From: Flavobacteriaceae bacterium
Lineage (GTDB): Bacteria > Bacteroidota > Bacteroidia > Flavobacteriales > Flavobacteriaceae
Assembly (NCBI GenBank): GCA_016763715.1
Contig: JAESTG010000255.1
Location: 1-13,634 of the forward strand
Reading direction: 5' to 3'
DNA length: 13,634 nucleotides
Positions within the stretch are counted from its first letter, which is position 1, and the number at the start of each line of letters is the position of its first letter. The translations under genes were made by a program, and so were the position numbers. Positions 6,324 to 13,198 of this stretch are shown piece by piece. Under the pieces are notes generated by a model. It saw only the letters and a program-made list of their open reading frames with translations. It searched no databases and was not told the DNA's origin.

Positions 6324-9300
6324 GTTTTCCTCTAGGAGAAAAGCAAGACGTATCTCGATTTGCATTAGACGTAAATGGCACATTGCGAGAAGCTGTGGCC
6401 GTAGAGAAAGAGCAGGGACGTGTAGCATTTGAGGCCGTGGTTAGAAGGAGAGTAGATCCTGCGTTATTAGAAAAGGGAACTGGAAATAATTATAAAGCTC
6501 GCATCTATCCAATTCCAGCTCGGGGGTATAAAAGAGTTGTGCTGGCCTATGATGAGGCGCTTAACGTTGTTAACAATAAGCAGCAAATAAAAGTGCCTTT
6601 GTCTTTTCAGAAAAAATTGGAAGAGTTCTGTCTTTCCATTGTTATAAATGGACAAAATGAATCGCCTCGTATTATTTCGAGATCTAAGATTAAGTCTAAA
6701 TTCTTAAAAGAATCACGGAATTATGTACTGCGTTTTTCAGAAAAACAATTTAGACCTTCACAGGAGTTTATTGCTGAAGTCCCATTGAAAGAGAGCATTT
6801 CGGTTACTTCATTTGAAGACTACACCTATGCATATAGACCTATTTCTAATCAAAAAATTGAACGTAAAATACCAAGCAAGATTAATTTGCTATGGGATGT
6901 TTCCTATTCTATGGAAGCTAGGGATTTGAAAAAAGAATTTGCTTTTTTGGATGCGTATTTTAAGAATACGGAGACTTTGGAGGCACAGGTAATTACGTTC
7001 AGTAATAGTATCATAGACACTAAAAATTTTCATATTAAAAAGGGCGATTGGAGTAGTATACGCAAGCTTTTGGAGTATTCAATCTATGACGGAGCTACTT
7101 CGTACACTTCTTTGTTCAAATACAAAGGAAGCTTTGATGAATTACTAGTTTTCACGGATGGAATGAACACTTTGAGTGACTTCCCAACGGAAATTAAGCA
7201 ACCTATTTTTGTGGTGAATAGTATTAAAAAAGCCAACCATAGCGCCAATAGAAATTTTGGTGAAAATAGCAATGGAGGATATATTAATTTGATGAATACT
7301 TCCATTGCCGATGCGGTTGCAAAGCTAAAATATTTACCACTTAGATATCTAGGGATCAATACTAGTAGTACTAAAATAGATTCCTATCCTGAAGCTGGAA
7401 CAGCAGTGTTCAATGATTTTGCATTCGCTGCTAAAGGTTTGAAAGTAGGGCAGGAGGTTGAATTATTATTTGGGTATGGTGATGTGGTTACCTTAAAAGA
7501 AAAATTTAAAGTGCCAGCTCCAACTGGAGATGTCCAAATTGCTAAAATTTGGGCTCAACAGAAAATTTCGGCCTTGGATAAAAAGGGTGATACTAATAAA
7601 GAACCTATCATAGCTTTGGCTAAGGAGTTTAATCTAGTCACCAATTTTACTTCGTTAATCGTTCTTGAGACCTTAGCAGATTATGAACGATTTGCTATTA
7701 CCCCTCCCAAGAATTTAGTAGAAAATAAGGATATAGAGCAAAATGATAGAAGTAGAATAGGAGCGATAACAACAAATACTGACAAAAATTTGGATAAAGA
7801 ATTAACTGAAGCCATTGTTGAGGTAGCAGAAACTCAAACAGAAACAAAGTCACTTACCAATGGGCAAGAGGCTGAAGTAACTGGTACAGTAACCGATTCT
7901 TTTGGAGAGCCATTACCAGGTGTGAACGTAATTGTAGATGGAATACCAGGCGGAACCCAAACTGATTTGTATGGAAACTATTCTTTAACTGCGACAATTG
8001 GCAGCAATATTATTTACTCATATGTTGGCTTTGCGTCATTGGAGTCTACGGTACGAGGCAATGGAGCCATTAATATTGCCATGCAAGATACTACTGAATC
8101 ATTGAGTGAGGTATTTATTACTGGCTATAATGGAGCAACTCGTAAAAGAAACGCAGCTGGTTTTGCAATAACTACTATTGATGGAGAAGATTTAAGAAAT
8201 AAACCTGAGGCAGATGCGATTCGGTCACTCAATGGTAAGATTGCTGGAGTTCAAATTACTGGAGCCTCTGGCGCAACAGGATCTGGCACTAATTTTATTA
8301 TTCGGTCGAAAAGTTCTATTAATGGAAATAATCAACCGTTGTTTATTGTAGATGGAATCCCATTTAGTTCGGGGACTAATGCTCAAGGTGGATTAGGTGC
8401 TGGAGGAAGCGTTATGAGTAGTAGATTTCTTGATTTAGATCCAAACATGATTGAAAGTATTCAGGTGCTAAAAGGTTTAAGTGCTGCAGTATTATACGGT
8501 CAGGAGGGTAGAAACGGAGTGGTGACTATCACGACAAAGAATGATCCTAGTACGGGGCGTAGTGTATATAGTGGAATATCTCAATTAGAATTGGAAAGAG
8601 AAGAGCAAGCAAAAAAGCGTCGTGTATTGATGAAAGAAAAGACGTTAAGAGAAATGGGGTTCACAACGCCGTATTTGGAAGAACTTCAGGCAGCTATAGG
8701 TGAGGAAGATATGTATATGCTGTATCTAGGTCAACGAGAAACCTATCGAAATCATTCGTCTTATTTTATCGATGTGTATGATTTTTTCAAAAATGCCAAT
8801 GCTCAATTTGCGGATCGAATTCTTTCAAACGTTGTTGAAATAGAGGCCGATAACTATGAGTTATTGCGGGTTTATGCCTATAAAATGGAAGAATTAGGTG
8901 ATTTCAAGGCCGCTGCGTTTATTTACAGACAAGTATTAAAGCTTCGTTCTGAGGATGCGCAGTCTTATCGTGATCTTGCTTTGGCTTTGAATGAGCTTGG
9001 AGAATATCAAGAGGCACTTTCATTACTATCTAAAATTTTGGATGAAGGTTTTTATGAAGGTAGTCATCGGAGAGATTTTAATCAGATAAAGCCTATTGTG
9101 CTTAACGAGATTAGAAATATTCTGCAAACGAAGAATGTGAAGGGTGATGTCGAATATCTTCCTCAAGGGAGTGAAGAAAAGGTAACTATGGATATGCGGA
9201 TAGTGATCGATTGGAATCACAATGATACCGACATCGATTTGCACATAGTAGATCCAGATTTGGAAGAATGTTTCTACGGAAATAATAAAACGAAAATGGG

Positions 9301-9553
9301 TGGTCAACTTTCAGAGGATATGACTCAAGGCTTTGGTCCAGAGGAGTTTTCATTGGAGAATGCATCCTTAGGTTCGTATTATGTAAAGATTGATTATTTC
9401 GGTGATCGATACCAGAAAGTTGAAAATCCAACATTCATGAAGATGAGTATTTATGAAAATTATGGTACTAAAAAGCAACAACGCCGCATTAAAGTGATGC
9501 GATTATCTAAGGAAACCGATAATAAACTGATTGAACGTATTGCGTTGTTATAA
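6320..9553 (+). CDS. Main part of a VIT / vWA / carboxypeptidase-regulatory / TonB-plug / TPR / DUF2135 composite protein
   Basis: Positions refer to the rejoined protein of about 1144 residues; this frame supplies residues 68-1144. Domains in order are: rest of VIT (to about 170-230, with VVRRRVDPALLE and YPIPARGYKRVVLAY); vWA (about 253-408) with MIDAS DVSYS (D260, S262, S264), T330 and FTDG (D347); a helical segment WAQQKISALD...LVTNFTSLIVLE typical of inter-alpha-trypsin-like proteins; an acidic T/E/N-rich linker (about 533-583); a CarboxypepD_reg-like beta-sandwich (585-655; GTVTDSFGEPLPGVNV); a SusC-type plug (663-808) ending in the signature LDPNMIESIQVLKGLSAAVLYG; a charged helical linker; TPR-like helices (905-978); and DUF2135 (1023-1128; DWNHNDTDIDLHIVDPD). 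No beta-barrel and no type IX tail follow. The frame has no ATG near its beginning (first candidate TTG at 6383), which supports joining to 6120. Location is probably periplasm or outer membrane; function unknown. Confidence 0.85.
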   Translation: MSFPLGEKQDVSRFALDVNGTLREAVAVEKEQGRVAFEAVVRRRVDPALLEKGTGNNYKARIYPIPARGYKRVVLAYDEALNVVNNKQQIKVPLSFQKKLEEFCLSIVINGQNESPRIISRSKIKSKFLKESRNYVLRFSEKQFRPSQEFIAEVPLKESISVTSFEDYTYAYRPISNQKIERKIPSKINLLWDVSYSMEARDLKKEFAFLDAYFKNTETLEAQVITFSNSIIDTKNFHIKKGDWSSIRKLLEYSIYDGATSYTSLFKYKGSFDELLVFTDGMNTLSDFPTEIKQPIFVVNSIKKANHSANRNFGENSNGGYINLMNTSIADAVAKLKYLPLRYLGINTSSTKIDSYPEAGTAVFNDFAFAAKGLKVGQEVELLFGYGDVVTLKEKFKVPAPTGDVQIAKIWAQQKISALDKKGDTNKEPIIALAKEFNLVTNFTSLIVLETLADYERFAITPPKNLVENKDIEQNDRSRIGAITTNTDKNLDKELTEAIVEVAETQTETKSLTNGQEAEVTGTVTDSFGEPLPGVNVIVDGIPGGTQTDLYGNYSLTATIGSNIIYSYVGFASLESTVRGNGAINIAMQDTTESLSEVFITGYNGATRKRNAAGFAITTIDGEDLRNKPEADAIRSLNGKIAGVQITGASGATGSGTNFIIRSKSSINGNNQPLFIVDGIPFSSGTNAQGGLGAGGSVMSSRFLDLDPNMIESIQVLKGLSAAVLYGQEGRNGVVTITTKNDPSTGRSVYSGISQLELEREEQAKKRRVLMKEKTLREMGFTTPYLEELQAAIGEEDMYMLYLGQRETYRNHSSYFIDVYDFFKNANAQFADRILSNVVEIEADNYELLRVYAYKMEELGDFKAAAFIYRQVLKLRSEDAQSYRDLALALNELGEYQEALSLLSKILDEGFYEGSHRRDFNQIKPIVLNEIRNILQTKNVKGDVEYLPQGSEEKVTMDMRIVIDWNHNDTDIDLHIVDPDLEECFYGNNKTKMGGQLSEDMTQGFGPEEFSLENASLGSYYVKIDYFGDRYQKVENPTFMKMSIYENYGTKKQQRRIKVMRLSKETDNKLIERIALL

Positions 9554-9582
9554 TAAAAAGGTTAGTTTTTTTGATGTTGTTG

Positions 9583-9619
9583 GAAAGGGAGTCGCTTTGG
9601 CTGCTCCCTTTCTTTTTTT
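9583..9619 (+). terminator. Rho-independent terminator after the composite gene
   Basis: GAAAGGGAG (9583-9591) pairs perfectly with CTCCCTTTC (9604-9612) around a 12-nt loop and is followed by a run of seven T. It lies 29 bases after the stop of the composite gene and just before the M24 peptidase, so the two are probably separate transcription units. Confidence 0.85.
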
Positions 9620-9627
9620 GAATTACG

Positions 9628-9635
9628 TACTTTTA
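9628..9635 (+). promoter_or_regulatory. Possible -7 promoter element of the M24 peptidase gene
   Basis: TACTTTTA matches seven of the eight positions of TAnnTTTG, counting the two free ones, and lies 15 nt before the ATG, almost the same distance as the better menA element. No TTTG with ordinary spacing is visible (the nearest upstream, 9596-9599, is 28 nt away and inside the terminator), so this is a partial match. Confidence 0.35.
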
Positions 9636-9650
9636 TAGAAAATCCTTTCT

Positions 9651-10964
9651 ATGAAAAAATATGTGCTTTTACTGTTATTGATTTCAGTAAGTCTAAACGC
9701 CCAAATTCTATCAGAGCGAGGTCGTGCAACTTTGAAAGATGAAATCCTTGAGGATCGCTTTGAAACGCTGTTACCAAAGCTTATGGACGACACAGGAATA
9801 GATATGTGGTTGGTCATTGCGCGCGAATACAATGAAGATCCTATAATGCGTACTATGTTACCCGCTACTTGGTTGAATGCACGTCGCAGAACTATTTTGG
9901 TCTTCTATCGGAACAAAGCAGAGAATACGCTTGAAAAATTAGCTGTGGCTCGCTACGATGTAGGGAAAAGTATTACTTCTGCATGGAATAAGGAAAAACA
10001 ACCCAATCAATGGACTAGATTGGTCGAAATTATTCAAGAGCGAAATCCAGATAAAATAGGAATTAATATTTCTAAATACTTCGGAATTACAGATGGACTC
10101 GTGAAAACAGATTATAGTGAACTGAAAGAAGCGTTGCCGAAGGATTTAGAAGAGAAGTTAGTTTCAGCAGAGAAATTGGCTATTGGATGGATTGAAACCA
10201 GAACTGAAAAGGAGATGGAACTGTATAACACATTGATTTCAATTACACATGATATTATTGACGAAGCATTTTCGAGTAAAGTGATTGTTCCGGGAACCAC
10301 TACAACGGATGATGTGGTATGGTGGATGCGACAAAAAATTACTGATTTAGGCCTAGAAACATGGTTTCACCCTACCATAGATATTCAACGGAGTGATGAG
10401 GCTCTTAAAAGTCATATCTATTCGTTTACGAAAGGCAAAAAGGATAAGGTAATTCTACCAGGTGATTTACTGCATTGTGATTTCGGTATAACTTACATTG
10501 GTCTCAATACAGATTGTCAGCAGCATGCCTATGTACTTCATAAAGATGAAAAAGAAGTTCCCAAATATTTGGCTTTGGCCTTTGCAAAGGGAAATAGAGT
10601 ACAAGATATTTTTACAGGTAATTTTGAAGCAGGTAAAACTGGAAACCAAATTTTAGCTAAATCATTGGCGAAAGCCAAGGCAGAAGGATTACGTCCCTCC
10701 ATATATACCCATCCATTAGGAACTTATGGGCATAGCTCTGGGACCACTTTAGGAATGTGGGATTCTCAGAGTGGAGTACCTGTGAATGGGGATTACCCGT
10801 TGCATTATAATACAGTTTACGCTATTGAATTGAATACGACTGTAGCCATTTCAGAATGGAAAAAAGACATCAGAATCATGCTTGAAGAAGCAGGGTTTTA
10901 TGGTGAAGAAGGCTTCCGCTATGTGAACGGACGTCAAGAAGCTATCAAGCCTATTGAGTGGTAA
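9651..10964 (+). CDS. Secreted M24-family metallopeptidase (Xaa-Pro aminopeptidase-like)
   Basis: A 437-residue protein beginning with a Sec signal peptide (MKKYVLLLLLISVSLNAQ), so it should act in the periplasm or outside the cell. The N-terminal half (about 30-165) resembles the creatinase/prolidase N-domain (MDDTGIDMWLVIAREYNEDP). The C-terminal half has the pita-bread pattern with the five expected metal ligands: D277 (LLHCDFGI), D288 (GLNTDCQQHAYV), H354 (THPLGTYGH, with H361 as likely catalytic His), E393 (YAIELNTT) and E412 or E413 (IMLEEAGF). Members cleave N-terminal residues preceding proline or act on related dipeptides; the exact substrate cannot be read from sequence. It is flanked by a terminator upstream and converges with a minus-strand gene downstream, so it is probably monocistronic. 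Confidence 0.88.
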   Translation: MKKYVLLLLLISVSLNAQILSERGRATLKDEILEDRFETLLPKLMDDTGIDMWLVIAREYNEDPIMRTMLPATWLNARRRTILVFYRNKAENTLEKLAVARYDVGKSITSAWNKEKQPNQWTRLVEIIQERNPDKIGINISKYFGITDGLVKTDYSELKEALPKDLEEKLVSAEKLAIGWIETRTEKEMELYNTLISITHDIIDEAFSSKVIVPGTTTTDDVVWWMRQKITDLGLETWFHPTIDIQRSDEALKSHIYSFTKGKKDKVILPGDLLHCDFGITYIGLNTDCQQHAYVLHKDEKEVPKYLALAFAKGNRVQDIFTGNFEAGKTGNQILAKSLAKAKAEGLRPSIYTHPLGTYGHSSGTTLGMWDSQSGVPVNGDYPLHYNTVYAIELNTTVAISEWKKDIRIMLEEAGFYGEEGFRYVNGRQEAIKPIEW

Positions 10965-11035
10965 ATAATATCGAGGTCAATAACTAATTTGAAGCCAATA
11001 CATATTGAACTAGAATCGTTGGATTGCTATAATTG

Positions 11036-11052
11036 AACAGGTAATTACTGTT
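11036..11052. repeat. Small palindrome between convergent genes
   Basis: AACAGGTAATTACTGTT is an almost perfect palindrome (AACA, extra G, GTAATTAC, TGTT) in the 94-base gap between the convergent M24 and DoxX genes. It could be a weak bidirectional transcription end, but there is no T-run on either side. The rest of the gap shows nothing recognisable. Confidence 0.3.
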
Positions 11053-11058
11053 GCATTT

Positions 11059-11466
11059 TCAAATACTTGTCGACAGAGTGCTTTCCAGAGCCATAAAAAC
11101 GAAGAAAATACATAGAAGTAAGACAGAGATGGCCAAAATTAAATTATTTGAACTCATCTCACCTGCAAAATTGATGATTACAGCTCCAATTAGAATAGGT
11201 ATTTGTGCAATAACCGCCCATCGAGTTAGTAAGCCAACAGCTATAAGTAGTCCTCCAATAAAGTGTGCTGGCACCAGATAATGAACAGCCATCATTTCTC
11301 CTGCCATACTCTGCATTGGCTTTATTATCTCTAATAACTCCAAGGTATTTCCCATGAAGTTAAAGCCTTTAATAATAAAAAAAGTCCCTAAGGCAATTCG
11401 TAATAAATCTAGCGGGTAGTAAGTATGGGCATTGGCCCATTTGTTTAAATATTTGATAGTTCCCAT
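11059..11466 (-). CDS. DoxX-family integral membrane protein
   Basis: A 135-residue protein with four hydrophobic segments at about 20-36, 62-79, 83-100 and 108-127, the layout of the DoxX/SURF4-like small membrane proteins. LDLLRIALGTFFIIKGFNF and PAHFIGGLLIAVGLLTRWA are typical of the family's first and second helices. Related proteins have been tied to redox or thiol stress or to quinone-linked complexes, but this subgroup has no firm function and no catalytic motif can be pointed to. The frame starts at ATG 11466 and no Shine-Dalgarno is seen, as usual in this phylum. It stands alone between a convergent neighbour and a 308-base gap. Confidence 0.8.
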   Translation of the reverse strand: MGTIKYLNKWANAHTYYPLDLLRIALGTFFIIKGFNFMGNTLELLEIIKPMQSMAGEMMAVHYLVPAHFIGGLLIAVGLLTRWAVIAQIPILIGAVIINFAGEMSSNNLILAISVLLLCIFFVFMALESTLSTSI

Positions 11467-11610
11467 GATGTAAATTGAATTGGTTATAAATCATAAGATA
11501 CTAATAATTAGATAAATAAGAAAATATCACTAAGCGGGATGAGGTGGTCTTTGAATCTTTATTCCATTTTTGGAGGAGTGTATTTTACATATCATGCATC
11601 TTTTTCTTTT

Positions 11611-11730
11611 TCATTTTTGGTCATAAATACATAGCCCCCGAACAAACTCTAAAAGCCCAGATTGTAATGATTTAGCGGTATGTTCACCTCCAAGTTCTAA
11701 TGTAGGTCGAACTATCCAAGTTAGACAGCA
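11611..11730 (-). pseudogene. Possible relic of a coding sequence in the gap between DoxX and SRPBCC genes
   Basis: On the minus strand, a stop-to-stop frame of 39 codons reads like protein (WIVRPTLELGGEHTAKSLQ followed by SGLLEFVRGLCIYDQK) and ends in TGA at 11611-11613, but has no start codon and a stop directly upstream. I recognise no family. It may be the tail of a degraded gene or only a chance frame. The rest of the gap 11467-11774 contains short repeats (listed separately) and nothing else I can name. Confidence 0.2.
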
Positions 11731-11765
11731 TCATAGCGGTACCGAGTGTGAAATTTTAACTTGGA
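11673..11765. repeat. Cluster of short direct and inverted repeats
   Basis: TAGCGGTA occurs at 11673-11680 and 11734-11741. TCCAAGTT occurs at 11689-11696 and 11715-11722, and its complement AACTTGGA at 11758-11765, giving an inverted pair TCCAAGTTA (11715-11723) / TAACTTGGA (11757-11765). GTTCACCT (11682-11689) can pair with AGGTCGAAC (11704-11712) with one bulged C. The arms suggest a structured remnant or a small intergenic repeat; no terminal T-run and no transposase are present. Confidence 0.45.
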
Positions 11766-11774
11766 AGTGGGTGA

Positions 11775-12245
11775 TTAAAGTGAGTTGTTTATTGATTGCA
11801 CGTACTCTTTTAAATTGTCAAAAACAGAGCCCCATCCATTCATAAAGCCCATTTTTTCTTGTTGCCTGCAATACTCTTCCGTAGGGTGCACTACATTAAA
11901 TGTAAAATTGGTTTTTTCTCCGCTTGCTTCAAATATGGCTTGCAACTCAACCCCAGAAGTCATGGGTTTGAATTCGGCTGAGGTAACGATTTTTTTCAAC
12001 AGAATGATTTCTGAAAACACTCCTTCAGAAATAAACTCGGCACCATTCGGCATTTCCATGCTAAATTTCCAAGCACCTCCTACTTTAAAGTCATGTTCTA
12101 TGACTTTGGTCTTCATTCCTTTTGGTCCCCACCAATGTGCAATATGACCGGGTTGTGCCCAGGCTTCCCAGACTAATTGTACAGGAGCGTCGATGGTTCT
12201 TTGAAGTGATAAGGTGCGGTTGTTTAAATCGTTCGAATTATTCAT
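11775..12245 (-). CDS. SRPBCC-fold protein, AHSA1 (activator of Hsp90 ATPase 1-like) family
   Basis: A 156-residue cytoplasmic protein of the START/Bet v1-like helix-grip fold. The N-terminal RTIDAPVQLVWEAWAQPGH followed by IAHWWGPKG, the central GGAWKFSMEMPNG and the C-terminal HPTEEYCRQQEKMGFMNGWG with SVFDNLKEYV are hallmarks of the bacterial AHSA1 group. Such proteins bind hydrophobic ligands, but the ligand here is unknown; despite the name, a Hsp90 role in bacteria is not established. Its ATG overlaps the stop of the upstream ArsR gene by 8 bases (ATGAATAA), so the two are cotranscribed and probably translationally coupled. This ArsR-AHSA1 pairing is common in bacteria, and expression should follow the repressor's control. 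Confidence 0.88.
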   Translation of the reverse strand: MNNSNDLNNRTLSLQRTIDAPVQLVWEAWAQPGHIAHWWGPKGMKTKVIEHDFKVGGAWKFSMEMPNGAEFISEGVFSEIILLKKIVTSAEFKPMTSGVELQAIFEASGEKTNFTFNVVHPTEEYCRQQEKMGFMNGWGSVFDNLKEYVQSINNSL

Positions 12246-12561
12246 TTGTTTTAGCTTTTAGTTCGTTTACATATTGTTCAAAGGAGTCTAGTTTGTCTTC
12301 CCATAATTTTTGATATTGCTCTATCCATAAAAAGGCAGGCAATAGGTTGCTAGGCTGAATAAAGCAATAACGCTCTCTTCCTTGCTTAGTTACCTCTATA
12401 ATTTCACATTCTTTAAGAATTTTTAAATGCTTAGAAATAGCTGGGCGGCTCACTTGAAATTTTTCTGCCACCGAGTTTACGGAAAGAGGTTGTTCTGAAA
12501 GGAGTTTAATTATCTCTCTTCGAACTGGATCTGCAATGGCTTGAAAAACATCTCTTCGCAT
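12238..12561 (-). CDS. ArsR-family winged-helix transcriptional repressor
   Basis: A 107-residue DNA-binding protein. MRRDVFQAIADPVRREIIKLL opens the fold, the helix-turn-helix is LSVNSVAEKFQVSRPAISKHLKIL (about 26-49; recognition helix about 38-49), and the wing is IIEVTKQGRERYCF. The C-terminal LWIEQYQKLWEDKLDSFEQYV is typical of the ArsR subgroup paired with AHSA1 proteins. Only two cysteines (about 52 and 66) are present and there is no ELCVCDL-type metal site, so it probably does not sense arsenic or heavy metals. The frame extends 17 codons further upstream to 12612, but that stretch contains the promoter and operators described here, so the ATG at 12561 is chosen. It overlaps the SRPBCC gene by 8 bases. 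Confidence 0.9.
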   Translation of the reverse strand: MRRDVFQAIADPVRREIIKLLSEQPLSVNSVAEKFQVSRPAISKHLKILKECEIIEVTKQGRERYCFIQPSNLLPAFLWIEQYQKLWEDKLDSFEQYVNELKAKTNE

Positions 12562-12566
12562 AAAGT

Positions 12567-12582
12567 GTAACTGATTGGTTAC
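12567..12582. promoter_or_regulatory. Palindromic operator 1 (probable ArsR site)
   Basis: GTAACTGATTGGTTAC has perfect 5-bp arms (GTAAC/GTTAC) around 6 bases. It covers the expected transcription start and touches the -7 element, six bases from the ArsR ATG. Binding there would block initiation. Confidence 0.6.
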
Positions 12583-12613
12583 AAATATAAATGTAATCAT
12601 TCGGTTACGCAAA
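12582..12613 (-). promoter_or_regulatory. Bacteroidota-type promoter of the ArsR-SRPBCC operon
   Basis: On the minus strand TTTG (12613-12610) is followed after 20 nt by TATATTTG (12589-12582), a complete match to TTTG-N19/20-TAnnTTTG. Transcription should begin a few bases downstream, near 12576, giving a leader of about 15 nt before the ATG at 12561. Confidence 0.7.
12593..12608. promoter_or_regulatory. Palindromic operator 2 (probable ArsR site)
   Basis: GTAATCATTCGGTTAC repeats the architecture of operator 1 (GTAAT/GTTAC arms, 6-base spacer, one arm mismatch). It lies wholly between the -33 and -7 elements and starts 26 bp from operator 1, about two and a half helical turns. Confidence 0.55.
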
Positions 12614-12645
12614 TGATTTAATAAATTTATGATTAAGATACCTTT

Positions 12646-13188
12646 TTAGACCTTGTCTAATTTAATATATGGTTTTGCTGGAAATTGAACCGTAATAACA
12701 TCTCCTGTATTAATTTCACCGCCAATTTGGATAATTCCCATGATACCGGCCTTTCTAACAATTTCACCCTGCTTGTCCTTGTCTAAGAGGGCTTTCATCA
12801 AGCCAGTTTGGATGGACTCTAACTGACTACAGGGGTTTCTTAATCCAGTAATCATTATTTCTGAAATTCCAATTTTCAGTATCGAACCCTTAGGTAAATT
12901 CAATAAATCAACACCGCTAGTGGTTATATTTTCACCCATTTCCCCAGGATTCACTGTAAATCCTTTTTCAGAAAGTTCTTCAAAAAGCTCAGAGTGTATG
13001 AGATGCACCTGTCTAAGATTAGGTGTTGTAGGGTCTTTTTTGACTCTGGATAGATGCTTTACGGTTTTGCCCATATGTGCATCACCTTGCACACCAAGAC
13101 CTTTAAGTAGCATTATCTTTTCACAATTGTATTTATTGAATGTATGTGCCTCGCTTTTGCTTAAGGCCATGACTTTACCTTGTCCCAT
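12646..13188 (-). CDS. MOSC domain-containing protein
   Basis: A 180-residue single-domain cytoplasmic protein of the MOSC (molybdenum cofactor sulfurase C-terminal) family. Typical elements are GLGVQGDAHMG (30-40), RQVHLIHSELFE (59-70), NPGEMGENITTSGVDLLNLPKG (80-101), the cysteine-bearing GLRNPCSQLE (115-124, C120) and AGIMG...GGEINTGDVI near the end. The conserved Cys is in the position thought to carry sulfur or bind molybdenum cofactor in YiiM-like and mARC-like members; the substrate of this stand-alone type is not known. It starts 10 bases after the stop of the DUF4287-DUF5655 gene, so the two are probably one transcript, and it ends 32 bases before the promoter of the ArsR operon begins. 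Confidence 0.88.
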   Translation of the reverse strand: MGQGKVMALSKSEAHTFNKYNCEKIMLLKGLGVQGDAHMGKTVKHLSRVKKDPTTPNLRQVHLIHSELFEELSEKGFTVNPGEMGENITTSGVDLLNLPKGSILKIGISEIMITGLRNPCSQLESIQTGLMKALLDKDKQGEIVRKAGIMGIIQIGGEINTGDVITVQFPAKPYIKLDKV

Positions 13189-13198
13189 AAATAATTAT

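Noticed and set aside
8105..8542. A complete SusC/TonB-dependent transporter
   Set aside because: Only the regulatory-like sandwich and plug are present; the following residues are charged helices, TPR-like repeats and DUF2135, with no barrel strands.
11682..11726. Integron attC-like site, since GTTAGAC at 11720-11726 fits the core-site pattern
   Set aside because: There is no matching RYYYAAC partner at the proper place and no integrase or cassette array in the window.
12562..12612. Longer ArsR start at 12612 (17 extra residues)
   Set aside because: The extra codons cover the promoter and both palindromes and read unlike the family; the ATG at 12561 gives the usual N-terminus.
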